DNA of 64,000 bases from Ophioderma brevispina (taxonomy: Eukaryota; Echinodermata; Ophiuroidea; Amphilepidida; Ophiodermatidae): the NCBI GenBank assembly GCA_023653785.1, contig JAMKCH010012521.1, positions 27,859-91,858 on the forward strand, read 5' to 3'. The notes under the pieces were generated by a model. It saw only the letters and a list, made by a program, of their open reading frames with translations, was not told the DNA's origin and ran no database searches. Positions 13,105 to 22,654 of this stretch are shown here, piece after piece. Made by a program: the position numbers and the translations under genes. Numbering within the stretch: the first letter of the stretch is position 1; every line of letters starts with the position of its first letter.

Positions 13105-13195
13105 TGCCCAGAGGGCAGCAAACCATACATCACAGAGGGCAGCAAACATTCCAGTCCTACCAGAACATATAAGTCCTAGATCAAATGAAGGGCAT
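13105..13195 (+). pseudogene. Degenerate duplicate of part of the Ser/Pro-rich exon
   Basis: About 91 bp here align with 14269-14360 inside the coding exon: both carry CAGAGGGCAGCAAACATTCC and CAGTCCTACCAGA, then 'a(g/c)atc(g/a)aatga'. In the true exon this encodes SPEGSKHSSPTR; here the frame breaks at a TAG soon after. No exon-like borders are seen around it. It is a partial, decayed copy about 1.16 kb upstream of its source, in the same orientation. Confidence 0.8.
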
Positions 13196-13198
13196 ATT

Positions 13199-13536
13199 AC
13201 ATGTGTGGTCTCTAGTGAGAAAAGCCCCGGACTCATGATCATTAGACTGTTAAAATTGTGAGTTCGAGCCCCACTGTGGTCTACATGTTTGTGTCCCTGG
13301 GCAAGATACTTAATCTCAATTGCCTCGTCAACCCAAGCGAAATCTGGGTAGCTGCTATGGGGAATATTATAGGCTTGTGTGCTTGTAAGGCATGTCTTTG
13401 AGCAGCCACCTAGATGAAGCGAAATGATTGTGATGATTTCTTGAAGGCAGCATAATAATTATTGTCAACCATGCTTTGAGCCAGTTTGTGGGGATTAAGC
13501 ACTATATAAAAACTGGTATTATTATTATTACTGTTA
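13199..13536 (+). mobile_element. tRNA-derived SINE with ATT-repeat tail
   Basis: The head carries an internal pol III B-box-like motif (GAGTTCGAGCCCC, about 13258-13271). A conserved core follows with CCTGGGCAAGATACTTAATC, and the end reads 'taagcactatataaaaactggtattattattatta'. This order (tRNA-like head, 'tgggcaagacactt' core, 'gcgctatataaa' end with an ATT microsatellite) is the layout of deuterostome SINEs with an L2/CR1-like tail. It probably depends on a LINE in trans. Confidence 0.8.
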
Positions 13537-13586
13537 TGCTATAGAATGGACTTAAAAGTATTCACCTCTAGCTAGATTCATCAATC

Positions 13587-13942
13587 TTAAAGGCTGACTC
13601 AGAGATTTCGAAATATGTGTAGTAATTAAAAATAGTCATCTAGAACTAAAGATAGTTACCTAAAATGTTAATTCCAAAGTTTGAGGTGAATTGGATTTTA
13701 CGTTTTCATGCAGGAAACATTTATGCACAGATAACAGCGCCATAGGATACTGTGTATAACAAAATTTCCGGATCCGGAATTTTATAACAAAGTTGTGATT
13801 TTCTATATGAAGGAGTTTGATTTGAGCTTAGTTAATTCACACAATGATTAGTATATGGATAAGCATTATGTACATGCAAAAAATGTGATTTGTTTGAAAA
13901 TTGAATGCGCCCTCATTGGGAAATCTATGAGTCAGCCTTTAA
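13587..13942. mobile_element. MITE family C, copy 1 (TTAA ends)
   Basis: TTAA (13587-13590) is followed by AGGCTGACTCAGAGATTTC; the other end is the inverse ATCTATGAGTCAGCCT, then TTAA (13939-13942). The interior of about 350 bp shares many blocks with 15309-15665 and 61461-61804 (GCATAGGATACTGTGTATAA-type text, GATCCGGAATTTTATAAC, GATTTTCTATATGAAGGA). No coding. It ends about 150 bp before the acceptor of the Ser/Pro-rich exon. Confidence 0.9.
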
Positions 13943-14090
13943 ATCAATCATACTATTATGCATTAGGTCAAATAGAATTACTTTGACCTTAATTGATAAA
14001 CTGCTATATCAAATGCTGTTTGTATCATTGTATTGCTATTCAAATCAATAGTCACATTGACATCCTACTTGTCTCTTGCCTCTTGTCTAG

Positions 14091-14576
14091 GTGCAATAAA
14101 CCAAAGTAGTGGCTACGAGAGACAGAAATTCATGGCTGCTGTGACCGTGCTCCAAGCCGTGGATCCAGATGGTGCAGTGCAACTACTTCCTCCAGATAAA
14201 ACCCCATCAATGGAGGCACTAGTGGAAAACCCTGCATCCCCTGAAGGAGACATTGGAGAGACGACTACTAGATCACCAGATGGCAGCAATCGCACATCAC
14301 CAGAGGGCAGCAAACATTCCAGTCCTACCAGACATATGAGTCCAAGATCGAATGAGGGGAGACAAACGATAGTCATAGATCTCAAGAAAGTAGCCAACAA
14401 AACAATGCAAGATCTGTAAAAGACAGCAAACCAACCAATAATGTGACCATGTCAGAGAGTAGTCATCTCCAGGTGTCACCCAGCAGAGAAATCAAATTGA
14501 AGAGCAATCCTAGCTCTGGTAGTGAAGGAGGTAAAAGAAGTGATGGAGAGGACAGAAAGAAGAAGACAACATCCGG
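14091..14576 (+). CDS. Exon 2: Ser/Pro/Lys-rich N-terminal region, with apparent one-base frameshift
   Basis: The acceptor is TGCCTCTTGTCTAG and the donor ATCCGG|GTAAGA. The exon encodes about 162 residues: a short ordered start (SSGYERQKFMAAVTVLQAVD), then an acidic and Ser/Pro-rich stretch (SPEGDIGE, TSPEGSKHSSPTR) and a basic end (GEDRKKKTTS). The frame breaks in a G run at 14356-14359: upstream reading uses one frame, and downstream a clean 72-residue frame (ETNDSHRSQESSQQNNARS...) needs one more G. Without that base the frame stops at 14417. The corrected exon leaves two bases (GG), which pair with the T at 20488. The region is probably disordered and open to phosphorylation. Function unknown. 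Confidence 0.75.
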
Positions 14577-14862
14577 GTAAGACCAGTTCCTGTTTTGTTT
14601 GGTGTTTAGGAAAGGACTTCACAATGGTTTTAAAATGTGTTGAAACAGTCAGATGCAGATGGCCCTGAACACAAATGATCAGGATGCAATTTTCACATTT
14701 TCAGTATTTTAATGCAATTCTACATTGTTGTCTCTGCTGAAAGTATTTTGGAAGTAATCATACAGATACCCAGATAGATGTCTGGATGGATGGATGTGCA
14801 AAAAAAATCACAAGTTGCATTTCTTGGGTCACCTTGTAGTATATATCTTGTACTAGTAATTA

Positions 14863-16110
14863 AATTAATTGAACAGGCTAAAATAGATTACTATTCATGT
14901 AGAATTAATGAAAATGCAGGTGATCAAAAACACTTGTTTCGTGTTGTCAATGATCTCTTACTAAAAAGCAAAAATGGTTCTTTGTCAGTATGAATCGGAA
15001 GAGGCTCTAGCTGAAAAGTTCTCAGAATTTTTTAGTATGAAAATAAGTGATATTTGTAAAGTTTCCTACTATACATACCGTTCCATTCTCATATGAGGCT
15101 GAGTCAAACAGCCCCTGTTCATCTCACTTCTTTTAAACCAGCCAGTGAGTCGGAAGTTTTTGAAGTTATCTGCAAATCACCTTGCAAATCTTGTGAGTTA
15201 GATCCAGTCCCAACTTCACTGATCAAAAAGTGCATTGATAGTTGTTCCTCATATAACCACCATTGTGAACAAATCTTTAGCCGAAGGTGTTTTCCCAACA
15301 TCACTTAAAGGCCGACTCAGAGATTTCTGAATATATATTTTTTAATATATTAATTAAAAATAGTCAACTAGAACTAAATATTGTCACCTAAAATGCTCGA
15401 TTCCAAAGATTGAGATGAATCGGAATTTTCGTTTTGATACAGTAAGCATTATGTGTAGTAGTACAGTGGCATAGGATACTGTGTATAACAAAAATTATGG
15501 ATCTGGAATTTTAAAACAAAGATATGATTTTCTATATGAAGGACTTCAATTTGAGCCTAGCTATTTCACAGTGATTAGTATATGGACAAGCATTATGTTC
15601 ATGCAAAAAGCATGATTTGTTTGAAATTTGAGGGGTCCCTCATCAGGAAATCTCTGAGTCGGCCTTTAAGACTGCATATATCGGACCATTATTGAAGAAA
15701 GCTGGTTTAGACAGTGAAGTCCTTAAAAATTATAGGCCTGTAGCCAACCTGGGAATTTTGGGAAAGACAATCTTTCTCATGGGTTCCATAGTGCCTACAG
15801 GCCTAAGTGCCGAGCATAGAGACTGTTCTCGTGCATGTAGAAAATTATATCTTGTCTCCATTGGATGATGGAAATGTGATTGCCCTTCCTGTTAGACTTA
15901 AGCGCGCCTTCCGATAACATGGATCATAATGTTTTGCCTTATCGCAACTTAGGGATTGTGTGGTTACGCGAGAGTGCTCAAAGGGTGTCAATCATACTTA
16001 TGTGCCACAGACCACAATATGTGCGCACGTCAGAAAATCATCGTCCAAGCCAGTTATTTCAAGAACTTCTCTGTCCCGCAAAGATCTGCTGTTTGGTCCC
16101 CATGGTTTGT
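14863..16110 (+). pseudogene. Non-LTR retrotransposon reverse transcriptase remnant (CR1/L2-like), interrupted by a MITE
   Basis: Frame fragments give the usual order of a CR1/L2-type ORF2 from before the RT fingers into the palm: DQKHLFRVVNDLL, LAEKFSEFFSMKI, CELDPVPTSLIKKCID, then after the [40 protein letters not shown], and finally LLDLSAPSDNMDHNVL, a decayed form of the palm motif that normally reads DLSAAFDTIDH. Frameshifts and stops separate these pieces, the end after about 15960 is barely readable, and the YADD region is not seen. Dead element inside the intron between exons 2 and 3. Confidence 0.85.
15305..15669. mobile_element. MITE family C, copy 2, inserted in the RT remnant
   Basis: TTAA (15305-15308) then AGGCCGACTCAGAGATTTC, and at the right GAAATCTCTGAGTCGGCCT then TTAA (15666-15669); the element is 357 bp between the tetramers. 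Removing it with one TTAA restores the RT reading 'cca aca tca ctt aag act gca' (PTSLKTA). This shows directly that insertion duplicated TTAA. Inverted ends are near-perfect over 19 bp, better than in the other copies, so this may be the youngest. Confidence 0.95.
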
Positions 16111-16765
16111 AGTTATAACATAAACTCCTGTGCCACAAGATAATTCCTGAAATATACAGGAAAATATTAATTAGGATGTTACCAATCAGGTTTCACCATT
16201 CATGCTACTAAATGATAACAGTTAGTCCCATTTGAGACTATACCAGCTATAGTGTTTACTTGAGTGCCTCATTGAGCTTTGGCTTTCCTCTTTTAACTTA
16301 ATTATGTTAATCTCGTGTTTATCTTTAACTAGAGTAGAGTGACATACATTTGTACCTGTTCTTTTTTCCCAGTTGATGAAACGTGTGGGTGCTATAAGGT
16401 CCAAAACCATTAGAGAACCCCAGAAGGGTGGTGAAACAACAGTGCAAGTGTGACTAAAATTAGGATCACAATGTAACTCATTTTTGGTTTCTAGTGGGTA
16501 TCCATGCATGTAGCATGGTGTTGTTACTAGCAAAAGCAATCTATGTCTGTATGAGAATGCATGAGAGCGTTTTTTTGTTGTGTGGTTTTGGGTTTTTTTT
16601 TTTGGTAGCCGCATTACGCAAAGTCCCAATGTACTCAGGTTTTATTAATATTATGCTGCCATCGGGAAATTGTCACATCATTTTGCTTCACCTAGGTGGC
16701 TCCTAGAGAAGGTACACACAAACCTGTGTGATAAGGACCATTAAAGTTACAACACGTATGAGAAT

Positions 16766-19360
16766 GTGATCGTATATAGTACTTAATCGTATTCATTAAT
16801 TCTGGGACACGAACGAACAAAACACCGCGTACGTGCGTATCCTTACCTCGGTAGTGTATGTTCCAATTGCCTGACACTACAACAATAGCGCAACATGATT
16901 GCGCCCCTCGCTAGGTCATTCACGTACTGGGTCACCGTACGACGGCATTGGCAAAGTGTAACCAGTCAGTACACACACACAAAGGTCGGTGTCTCACGTG
17001 TTAATGAAATTGAGAGTTGTAATCGAAAAATCTGATTGATAACGAAATTTGCATGTTCGCATGAAGAAAATCTGGATTGTTAGTGCCTCATTGGTTCCAA
17101 GGAAGTGAAGTAAACTGATTTAATTCGCCACCTTCTTGAGCCTGTTAAAGCCTACAACTTGGACATGAGCGGCAATCCGTGGATCACGTACATGATTTTT
17201 TGAACTTCAAATTTAAAAAAATTTTAATTGTAACGGCTCTCGCGTTGGAATAGGATTTGATTCACAATCAGGTTTGGCCTAGCCTACATTTATGCAGTAA
17301 GTTATGACTTGGAAATGGAAATGGCGGCGTGGGAGACATCAACAATGATAGATTTTGAAACAAATAGTTAATCTTTTAAAATTTATACTCACCTCAGCCT
17401 CAGCTAGCGGCAGGCCTGGTGGTACTTGTGACATTAATGAGGGCTTATTTGGTCGGACCTGCGTGAATGGTGGGTGGGAGGGAGGTCTGCAGCATCTCCT
17501 CACTTGCTCACGGGAGCAGGCAGTGTCACCCATATGGATCATGGTGGAATTTCTTCCTCGTCTAGGAGATCAGATTCACTTTCATCACTACTGCTGTCAC
17601 TATCGTGCCCCAATATGACATCGAAATGTATTTTAATTGTTCTTCGGGCATGGTTGTGTCCAGCCGTACTTCAGTGTTTGTACATTTCTTCTTCCAAGTT
17701 TTTGATTACATGACGTCCGCTGCTTTCCATTTTCCAGCGTCACATCACTCCAGTGCTTTTTTCGAGTAAATCCTTCAAATCGACATTTTGAAGTGGAATT
17801 CTTTTTTGCTACATTTGATTTCACCTAACCAAATAAGTTTTCTATCGGGTAAGTTCGCAGTGATATGGAGGAATCGAGAATGTCATTTCATGGGACCGCG
17901 CAAGTTCGTCAATTACATGTTTGGTGCACTTGGGTTTATGCATTTTAATTAACTCATACAGCTGGCATTTGATCATACTTGGATCCCACGATATATTTTC
18001 AGATGTCAGCCAATTTTGCATCTCCACTTTTTTTTTTTCATTGTTGGAACCTTTGATTCCTGCAGATTTAATAGGCTGTCTTGGCCTGAACGATTACACT
18101 GCAGTCAGGAATGTTGGAATCACTGAGTTGTACACATTCTGTGAAGGCCCGCCATTCATTCATCATGTAGGCTCTTCGAACCGTTTTTGATTGTAGCTCG
18201 TAAATGCGTTGGGGACGAAGCCATGCTTCGAGCCGGCGTGGAGGATTATAAGCCTGCTGCCTTTGCCAGTGGGTAACTTTGAACCTCCCGATCCCTCCAT
18301 TACCAACATTTTGTCACGTGGTGGTTTTGAGAGAATTTTTCATCTAAATAGATCACCGGACAATCGGTAAGTCGTATTCTTTTCATTTTTGTTAAGTAGT
18401 CATGTCTCTTCGCGTATGATATCGGGGCGTTCCTTAACAATCTCTCGATTTGGCCGCTTGCTCATAATAATAGCCCATATCCTTTAGAAGCCGTCTCAGT
18501 TGTCGATTTTGAACCATTGAATCCAATTTCTGCTTTCAAGCTCTGGTAGATAGATAATGGTTGTGCCATTGTTTTTGTTCGTACATTTTATCCAACCATC
18601 TCCGTACAATTCCTCGGTCGAATTCATCAATTTCATCCAACTTCGTTGCGTTTTGGCCCTCTCTTCTGGTGAACGGGGTGAGACTTATGCGGTACAACGT
18701 TGATCGGGCCTTCACTCCAGTAGCAGCTAGCGTGAGTTTCGCAGCGTTTCGCCTACTGGGATTTGCTCCAAACTGTTCAGAATTGTCACTCTTTTTGAAA
18801 AAATTCCAAACATTGAGTGATATCCCTGCTATGAAAACGGCAATATGCCCCTCCCTTTCAAGAATAGGAGGCATTTTGTACCGTGATTATTTTGTAAAAA
18901 TCAAAACAATGAGCCAGCTATCGTAAATCATACTCAATTTAAAGACTTGACAAGTAGAACTGCACTCCTTTGGTACCAGCTGCCGGCAGTACCGGTTAAA
19001 TCAGCCCATGCCATAGGGTATTAAAATATTTTAGGGCTAGTTTTTGTGTTAGAAATGAATGAAAACACACACACACACACCACAGTATTGAATAATATAA
19101 TTATTTTATTTTTTTTTTTTTTTTTTTTTTTAAGGGGGATAAAAACAATGTTGTCAATGTATTTATGTTGCGTCATGCATAGCTAGAACGACGTCTGTGA
19201 CGTTTTGTTTTGTTATTTTCGGCTGGTTACCGGGCGTTTTTTTTAATGTATGTTGTTGGCCAATCCCGATAGACATCGGAGCTTGATGTGGTTGAGCACG
19301 TACAACACTGTACATGCACGGGTTGATTGTTCATGCACACCTGGGTCCCCGCATTTAATG

Positions 19361-19408
<48 letters not shown>

Positions 19409-19501
19409 GTGCGTAGTCGTTCGTGATTTGCTTGTATCAAGCGTCTCTGTGCGGTACGCCGTGTCCAGAATTAATGAATACGATTAAATACAGTCGATCA
19501 C
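16766..19501 (-). mobile_element. DNA transposon of about 2.7 kb with terminal inverted repeats and dead DDE transposase
   Basis: The left end reads GTGATCG...ACTTAATCGTATTCATTAATTCTGGGACACG and the right end, reversed, GTGATCG...TTTAATCGTATTCATTAATTCTGGACACG: about 40 bp of matching inverted terminus. Inside, on the minus strand, is a decayed transposase (17380-18874). The element also holds a T run (19110-19130) and an A46 tract (19361-19406). I could not fix a target duplication. The whole unit sits in the intron between exons 2 and 3. Confidence 0.85.
17380..18874 (-). pseudogene. Degenerate DDE transposase (IS630/Tc1-like, DDE_3 type)
   Basis: Reading the minus strand from 18874: an N-terminal helix-turn-helix region (AAKLTLAATGVKARSTLYRI), LDEIDEFDRGIVRRWLDKMY, then the first catalytic block CPVIYLDE near 18340, a GSRLIILHAGSKHGFVPNAF block near 18250-18200, a second block (PDCSVIVQAK near 18100) where family members have VLDN, then LYELIKMHKP, PPYHCEL and PIENLFG near 17850, and an acidic tail DSDSSSDESESDLLDEEE near 17600-17550. 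The order matches the family seen in many marine invertebrates. Frameshifts and stops separate the blocks and the second catalytic Asp is lost, so it cannot be active. Confidence 0.9.
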
Positions 19502-19516
19502 TTTTGAGAACTTTTG

Positions 19517-19925
19517 TTGCAGTTGATCAGCGTTCCCTCATACGCAGAAGGTTGTGGGTTCGAGCCCACTGGCAGGCTGTAAAAACTGCAAATTTCCCAG
19601 GAACACAATCAAAATTTCCTTCATTCTTACTATTTCTTTATTTACAAGACAAAATTTAAATCCAACTGTAAAGATTTTCCAGACCCAGTTCCTAGTTCTT
19701 GCACTTTTTTCAAGGCTTGCCCCGGTTGCCAATGTTGTCAAGCACTTTACTCATTTTCCTTTCGCCCCCAGGAGTAGAATTGGTACCTGCATATGCTGGA
19801 AGGTAAAACAAGACTTGCTGGAGGAGTGGTGAACCCCCACAGCGACATTATGATGGAAGTCTGGCCCAATGCAGAGAAGAGAGATAGACCACATGTGGCG
19901 GGCAACATTTTCATTTGAGAATCGA
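19517..19925 (+). mobile_element. tRNA-like SINE head and associated repeat tail
   Basis: A pol III B-box-like motif (GTGGGTTCGAGCCCAC, about 19553-19568) can form the T-arm of a tRNA-like head (stem GTGGG/CCCAC). The downstream part (19735-19925) is a dispersed repeat also present at 10118-10335. Whether head and tail are one SINE is an inference from their adjacency. Confidence 0.5.
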
Positions 19926-20487
19926 CTTATCAATACTACACTTATTGTGTTCTGAAGACAATCAGATTTCACTCACTGCCAACTGTCCAAAACCCTTTAC
20001 AAGGTATTTTGGTGTAATACTTTTGGTTTACTCGATTAGTGTGTTTAATGGTGTTGGGTTATGCTATGATATACTCTATTATGTGGTTAGTTGCATTTTA
20101 GGTATGGTACAATAATTTACAGGACAGTCAGCGATCAAATAATTTTTGAATATTTTAAATTTTATAATAACATCTTTTCTTGATTATATTGACTATATTT
20201 GGGTATGATAGTCTTAGGTCAGTGGTCTTTTGAGATGGTTTTCCCAACTGACTTCCAGTCACTTGGTAAACCATCTCACATCTTATGTGTTATAACCAAT
20301 ACAGAATCTACCAGGGTTGAAATTTCAACAAGAGTATAAAGATTTGGTTTCTGAATCATTGATGCTCTCATTTATATTTACATTACTTTACTTTCATGAA
20401 TAAAGAAGAAAACAATTTGATTGTATTTGCTATATATTTCATTAATTTTCCAAGTTGACTTCTGCTCTTTGTAGGTCCATTATCCAG

Positions 20488-20618
20488 TCTCTCTATTAAA
20501 CTCAAGAATAATTCCTCAACAAAGGACCTCATCAAGCAGTGCCTTGCTAAACTGCAGTTGACAGAAGATTTTCGGCTCTACTCAATCGTTGAAATATTTC
20601 CGGCCACCACTAACGATG
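20488..20618 (+). CDS. Exon 3: first RA domain, N-terminal half
   Basis: It encodes LSIKLKNNSSTKDLIKQC, then LAKLQLTEDFRLYSIVEIF: a first strand, a helix with the usual 'T..dvI...L.K' spacing, and the 'Y.l.E' strand of a Ras-association ubiquitin fold. I chose the acceptor ATTATCCAG|T at 20487 rather than TTTGTAG|GTCC at 20474, because only the former joins the two bases left by exon 2 (GG+T, Gly) in frame. The donor is ACGATG|GTAAGC. RA domains bind GTP-loaded Ras/Rap-type GTPases; which GTPase cannot be read from this. Confidence 0.85.
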
Positions 20619-20705
20619 GTAAGCACGATTACATGATTATCTCTACTCATCTTTATATTTTGTACTCTGATTGCTATAACTACTTGTGCACTAACCTCTT
20701 CACAG

Positions 20706-20824
20706 TTGAAGACCGTGAGCTGGAGATGGACGAGAACCCTGTAGAGGTGCAGTACACATGGCCTGATAACACATCATGTCGACTGGAACTGCGACAGAGA
20801 CAAGCTCAAGGTGGTGCTGTTAAG
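20706..20824 (+). CDS. Exon 4: first RA domain, C-terminal half
   Basis: After acceptor CTCTTCACAG it encodes VEDRELEMDENPVEVQYTW, then CRLELRQRQAQGGAVK, ending AAG|GTAAGA in phase 0. The 'R.L..dE.P..VQ..W' block followed by 'fvLr' is the conserved second half of afadin-type RA domains. Only 87 bp of intron separate it from exon 3, the shortest intron of the gene. Confidence 0.9.
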
Positions 20825-21204
20825 GTAAGACGAAACAAGCATTTCTGGTGCATAGCCTTGAGCGTATCAAAAGGCATGTGTTATGTTTGTATGGTTCTCA
20901 TCAAGATTGGTTTAAAGTAAGTATGCATTTTTCTATTCCTGTAGTGAAATTATGATTACTTTACATGTCACAATGAAATAGGAATCCTCATGACTGCGAT
21001 GTGGGCCACAATGTCGTTTTTTTTTTTTTTTTTTTGTTTTTGTTGATAGGAGTGAGTCCCACTGTTAAAAGTTTACAAATTAAATTAAGTTGTATACAGC
21101 AAAACCTAGTATATGAATTTATTTGATTAAAGTAGAGCCTAATGTAAGGTGCACAATTGTAGATATCGATTTACCTTGATGTAGTATAGTTAGTAGTAAA
21201 CAAG

Positions 21205-21525
21205 TGTTTTAAATCCTGTTTGTCCACCAAAACGGGTTGGCCGGATGCACCTCACACTCTGCAATATTGCTGTGTGAGATTTATTGAGTACTTGACCGCA
21301 GCCCTTCCCTGACGTCAATGTGCTTGATGGCAACCCCTAGCTCTCCAAAGCCATGCCCTTGTATGGAGATCTTCTTTTTAGTTATAACAGGGTAACCAGC
21401 TACCTCCTCATTGGATTCCGTAAAACCCATAGGTGCGACGGTTTTATCCACCGACAACCTAAGCCCTGGACAGGGGTACGTTAAAATCAGGATACCAGTA
21501 GCAGGCCCTCAAAGAAATATTTGAC
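21205..21525. repeat. Interspersed repeat family F, copy 1
   Basis: It aligns by eye with 43628-43956: shared, in order, 'ttcacctcacattc/ctctgcaa', CCTGACGTCAATGTGCT, 'gctc..agagcc..gcc.ttgta', 'cctcctcattgg' and 'aggata.ca..a..ggcctcaaa'. Non-coding. The ends are not sharply defined and no inverted termini were found. Located in the intron between exons 4 and 5. Confidence 0.75.
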
Positions 21526-21773
21526 CTTCAATGAAACTATGATAGTAACAAATTTACGGATTGTTTAATATGTTTTTTAAACGTTGTTCTGCTATAATAG
21601 CTTTTCATGTAAATTGATGCCAGAAGTCTCTCTGATTCTGGAAGTATTATAGCACACTCCCTAACTTAAGATTAGGTTATAACACATACAACATGCTAGT
21701 GATTAAATTGTGAACATACAATGTTTGGGACACAAATTGAAACATATGTTTTAAACGTCTCTTGGATCCTCAG

Positions 21774-21933
21774 GTTGTTTTCCACTTAGCCGGTGAGAAA
21801 CCTAAGGGCAAGTTGCTCAGCATCTCCTTGTCCACGCCTGCCAGTGAGGTGATTGCTCTTGGTCTGCGCAAGTTTGGCATGCCAAATTCAGATCCGGGCC
21901 TCTTCTGTCTCTTGGAGGTGGATAAGTTTGGAG
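21774..21933 (+). CDS. Exon 5: second RA-like domain, N-terminal part
   Basis: Acceptor GATCCTCAG, donor TTGGAG|GTATGT. It encodes VVFHLAGEKPKGKLLSISL, STPASEVIALGLRKFGMP and DPGLFCLLEVDKFG. The pattern (strand, 'T.a.evi...L.kfg', 'dp..f.L.ev') is again an RA or RA-like ubiquitin fold. It ends in phase 1; the base G joins AG of the next exon to make Glu. Both copies of that exon fit this phase. Confidence 0.88.
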
Positions 21934-22072
21934 GTATGTGTGCATGTCGTATGTGTAGCTGATTAATGTGAATGATTCTAAAATTCACGAGAGAATGCTT
22001 CCCCCTGTGGGCAATAAATTGTTGTCTATATGTGCATTTGCGATCGTCAGTGAGGATCTAGAAAGCAAATAC

Positions 22073-22654
22073 TTAAAGCGACATAATGGCATAAAAAAAT
22101 ATTCAGACATAATGAAAAGGACCCTTACTGAAATCACTTCCACAAGTTTGAAAACAATTTGGATGTTTACATTCTGTAAAAACAGTAAAAACAGGAAGAG
22201 TTCCAGAGGGGAAGGTGGCAGTTCGTGGCAATTTCTGGAACAGAAAACCAAGGTGTTGACATCCCTGTCAGAATTTACAGTGTATCTATAGCATTTTTTG
22301 TGACACAATTCAAAAGCATTCAGACCAGGATTCAGGCATTGTACTTTAGGCTTGTAGTAAGATATTGATCTGGCAAGTGAAAGATGGATTAGCTGGGATT
22401 AGCACATATACAATAGCAATGGTCTGTGAGCTGATGACAGCATGCTTTTCAAGTTTGTTAAATGCTGGCAGTAATGTCAGCATCCTTTTTCCAGAAATTG
22501 CCACGAACTGCCACCTCCCCCTCTGGAACTTTTCCTGTTTTACTGTTTTTACAGAATGTAAACATCCAAATTGTTTTAAAACTTGTGGAAGTGATTTCAG
22601 TAAGGGTCCTTTTCATTATGTCTGAATATTTTTTATGCCATTATGTCGCTTTAA
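22073..22654. mobile_element. MITE family D with about 168-bp terminal inverted repeats (TTAA ends)
   Basis: TTAA (22073-22076) opens AGCGACATAATGGCATAAA..., and the arm runs to about 22240 (GTGGCAATTTCTGGAA). The inverse arm runs from 22489 (TTCCAGAAATTGCCACGA) to ATGTCGCT then TTAA (22651-22654). The arms are nearly identical over about 168 bp, with a 248-bp centre. Non-coding. In the pre-mRNA this would form a long hairpin in the intron after exon 5. Confidence 0.92.

Noticed and set aside
19243..19440. Open frame with a long poly-Phe stretch on the minus strand
   Set aside because: It is the A46 homopolymer read in reverse inside the dead transposon, not a gene.
20475..20487. Upstream acceptor TTTGTAG for the first RA exon
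   Set aside because: It would put exon 2 and the RA frame out of phase; the acceptor 13 bp downstream fits.
21985..22625. Overlapping frames of 86-107 codons on both strands
   Set aside because: They are the two arms of MITE D read in both directions; the resemblance between them is due to the inverted repeat.
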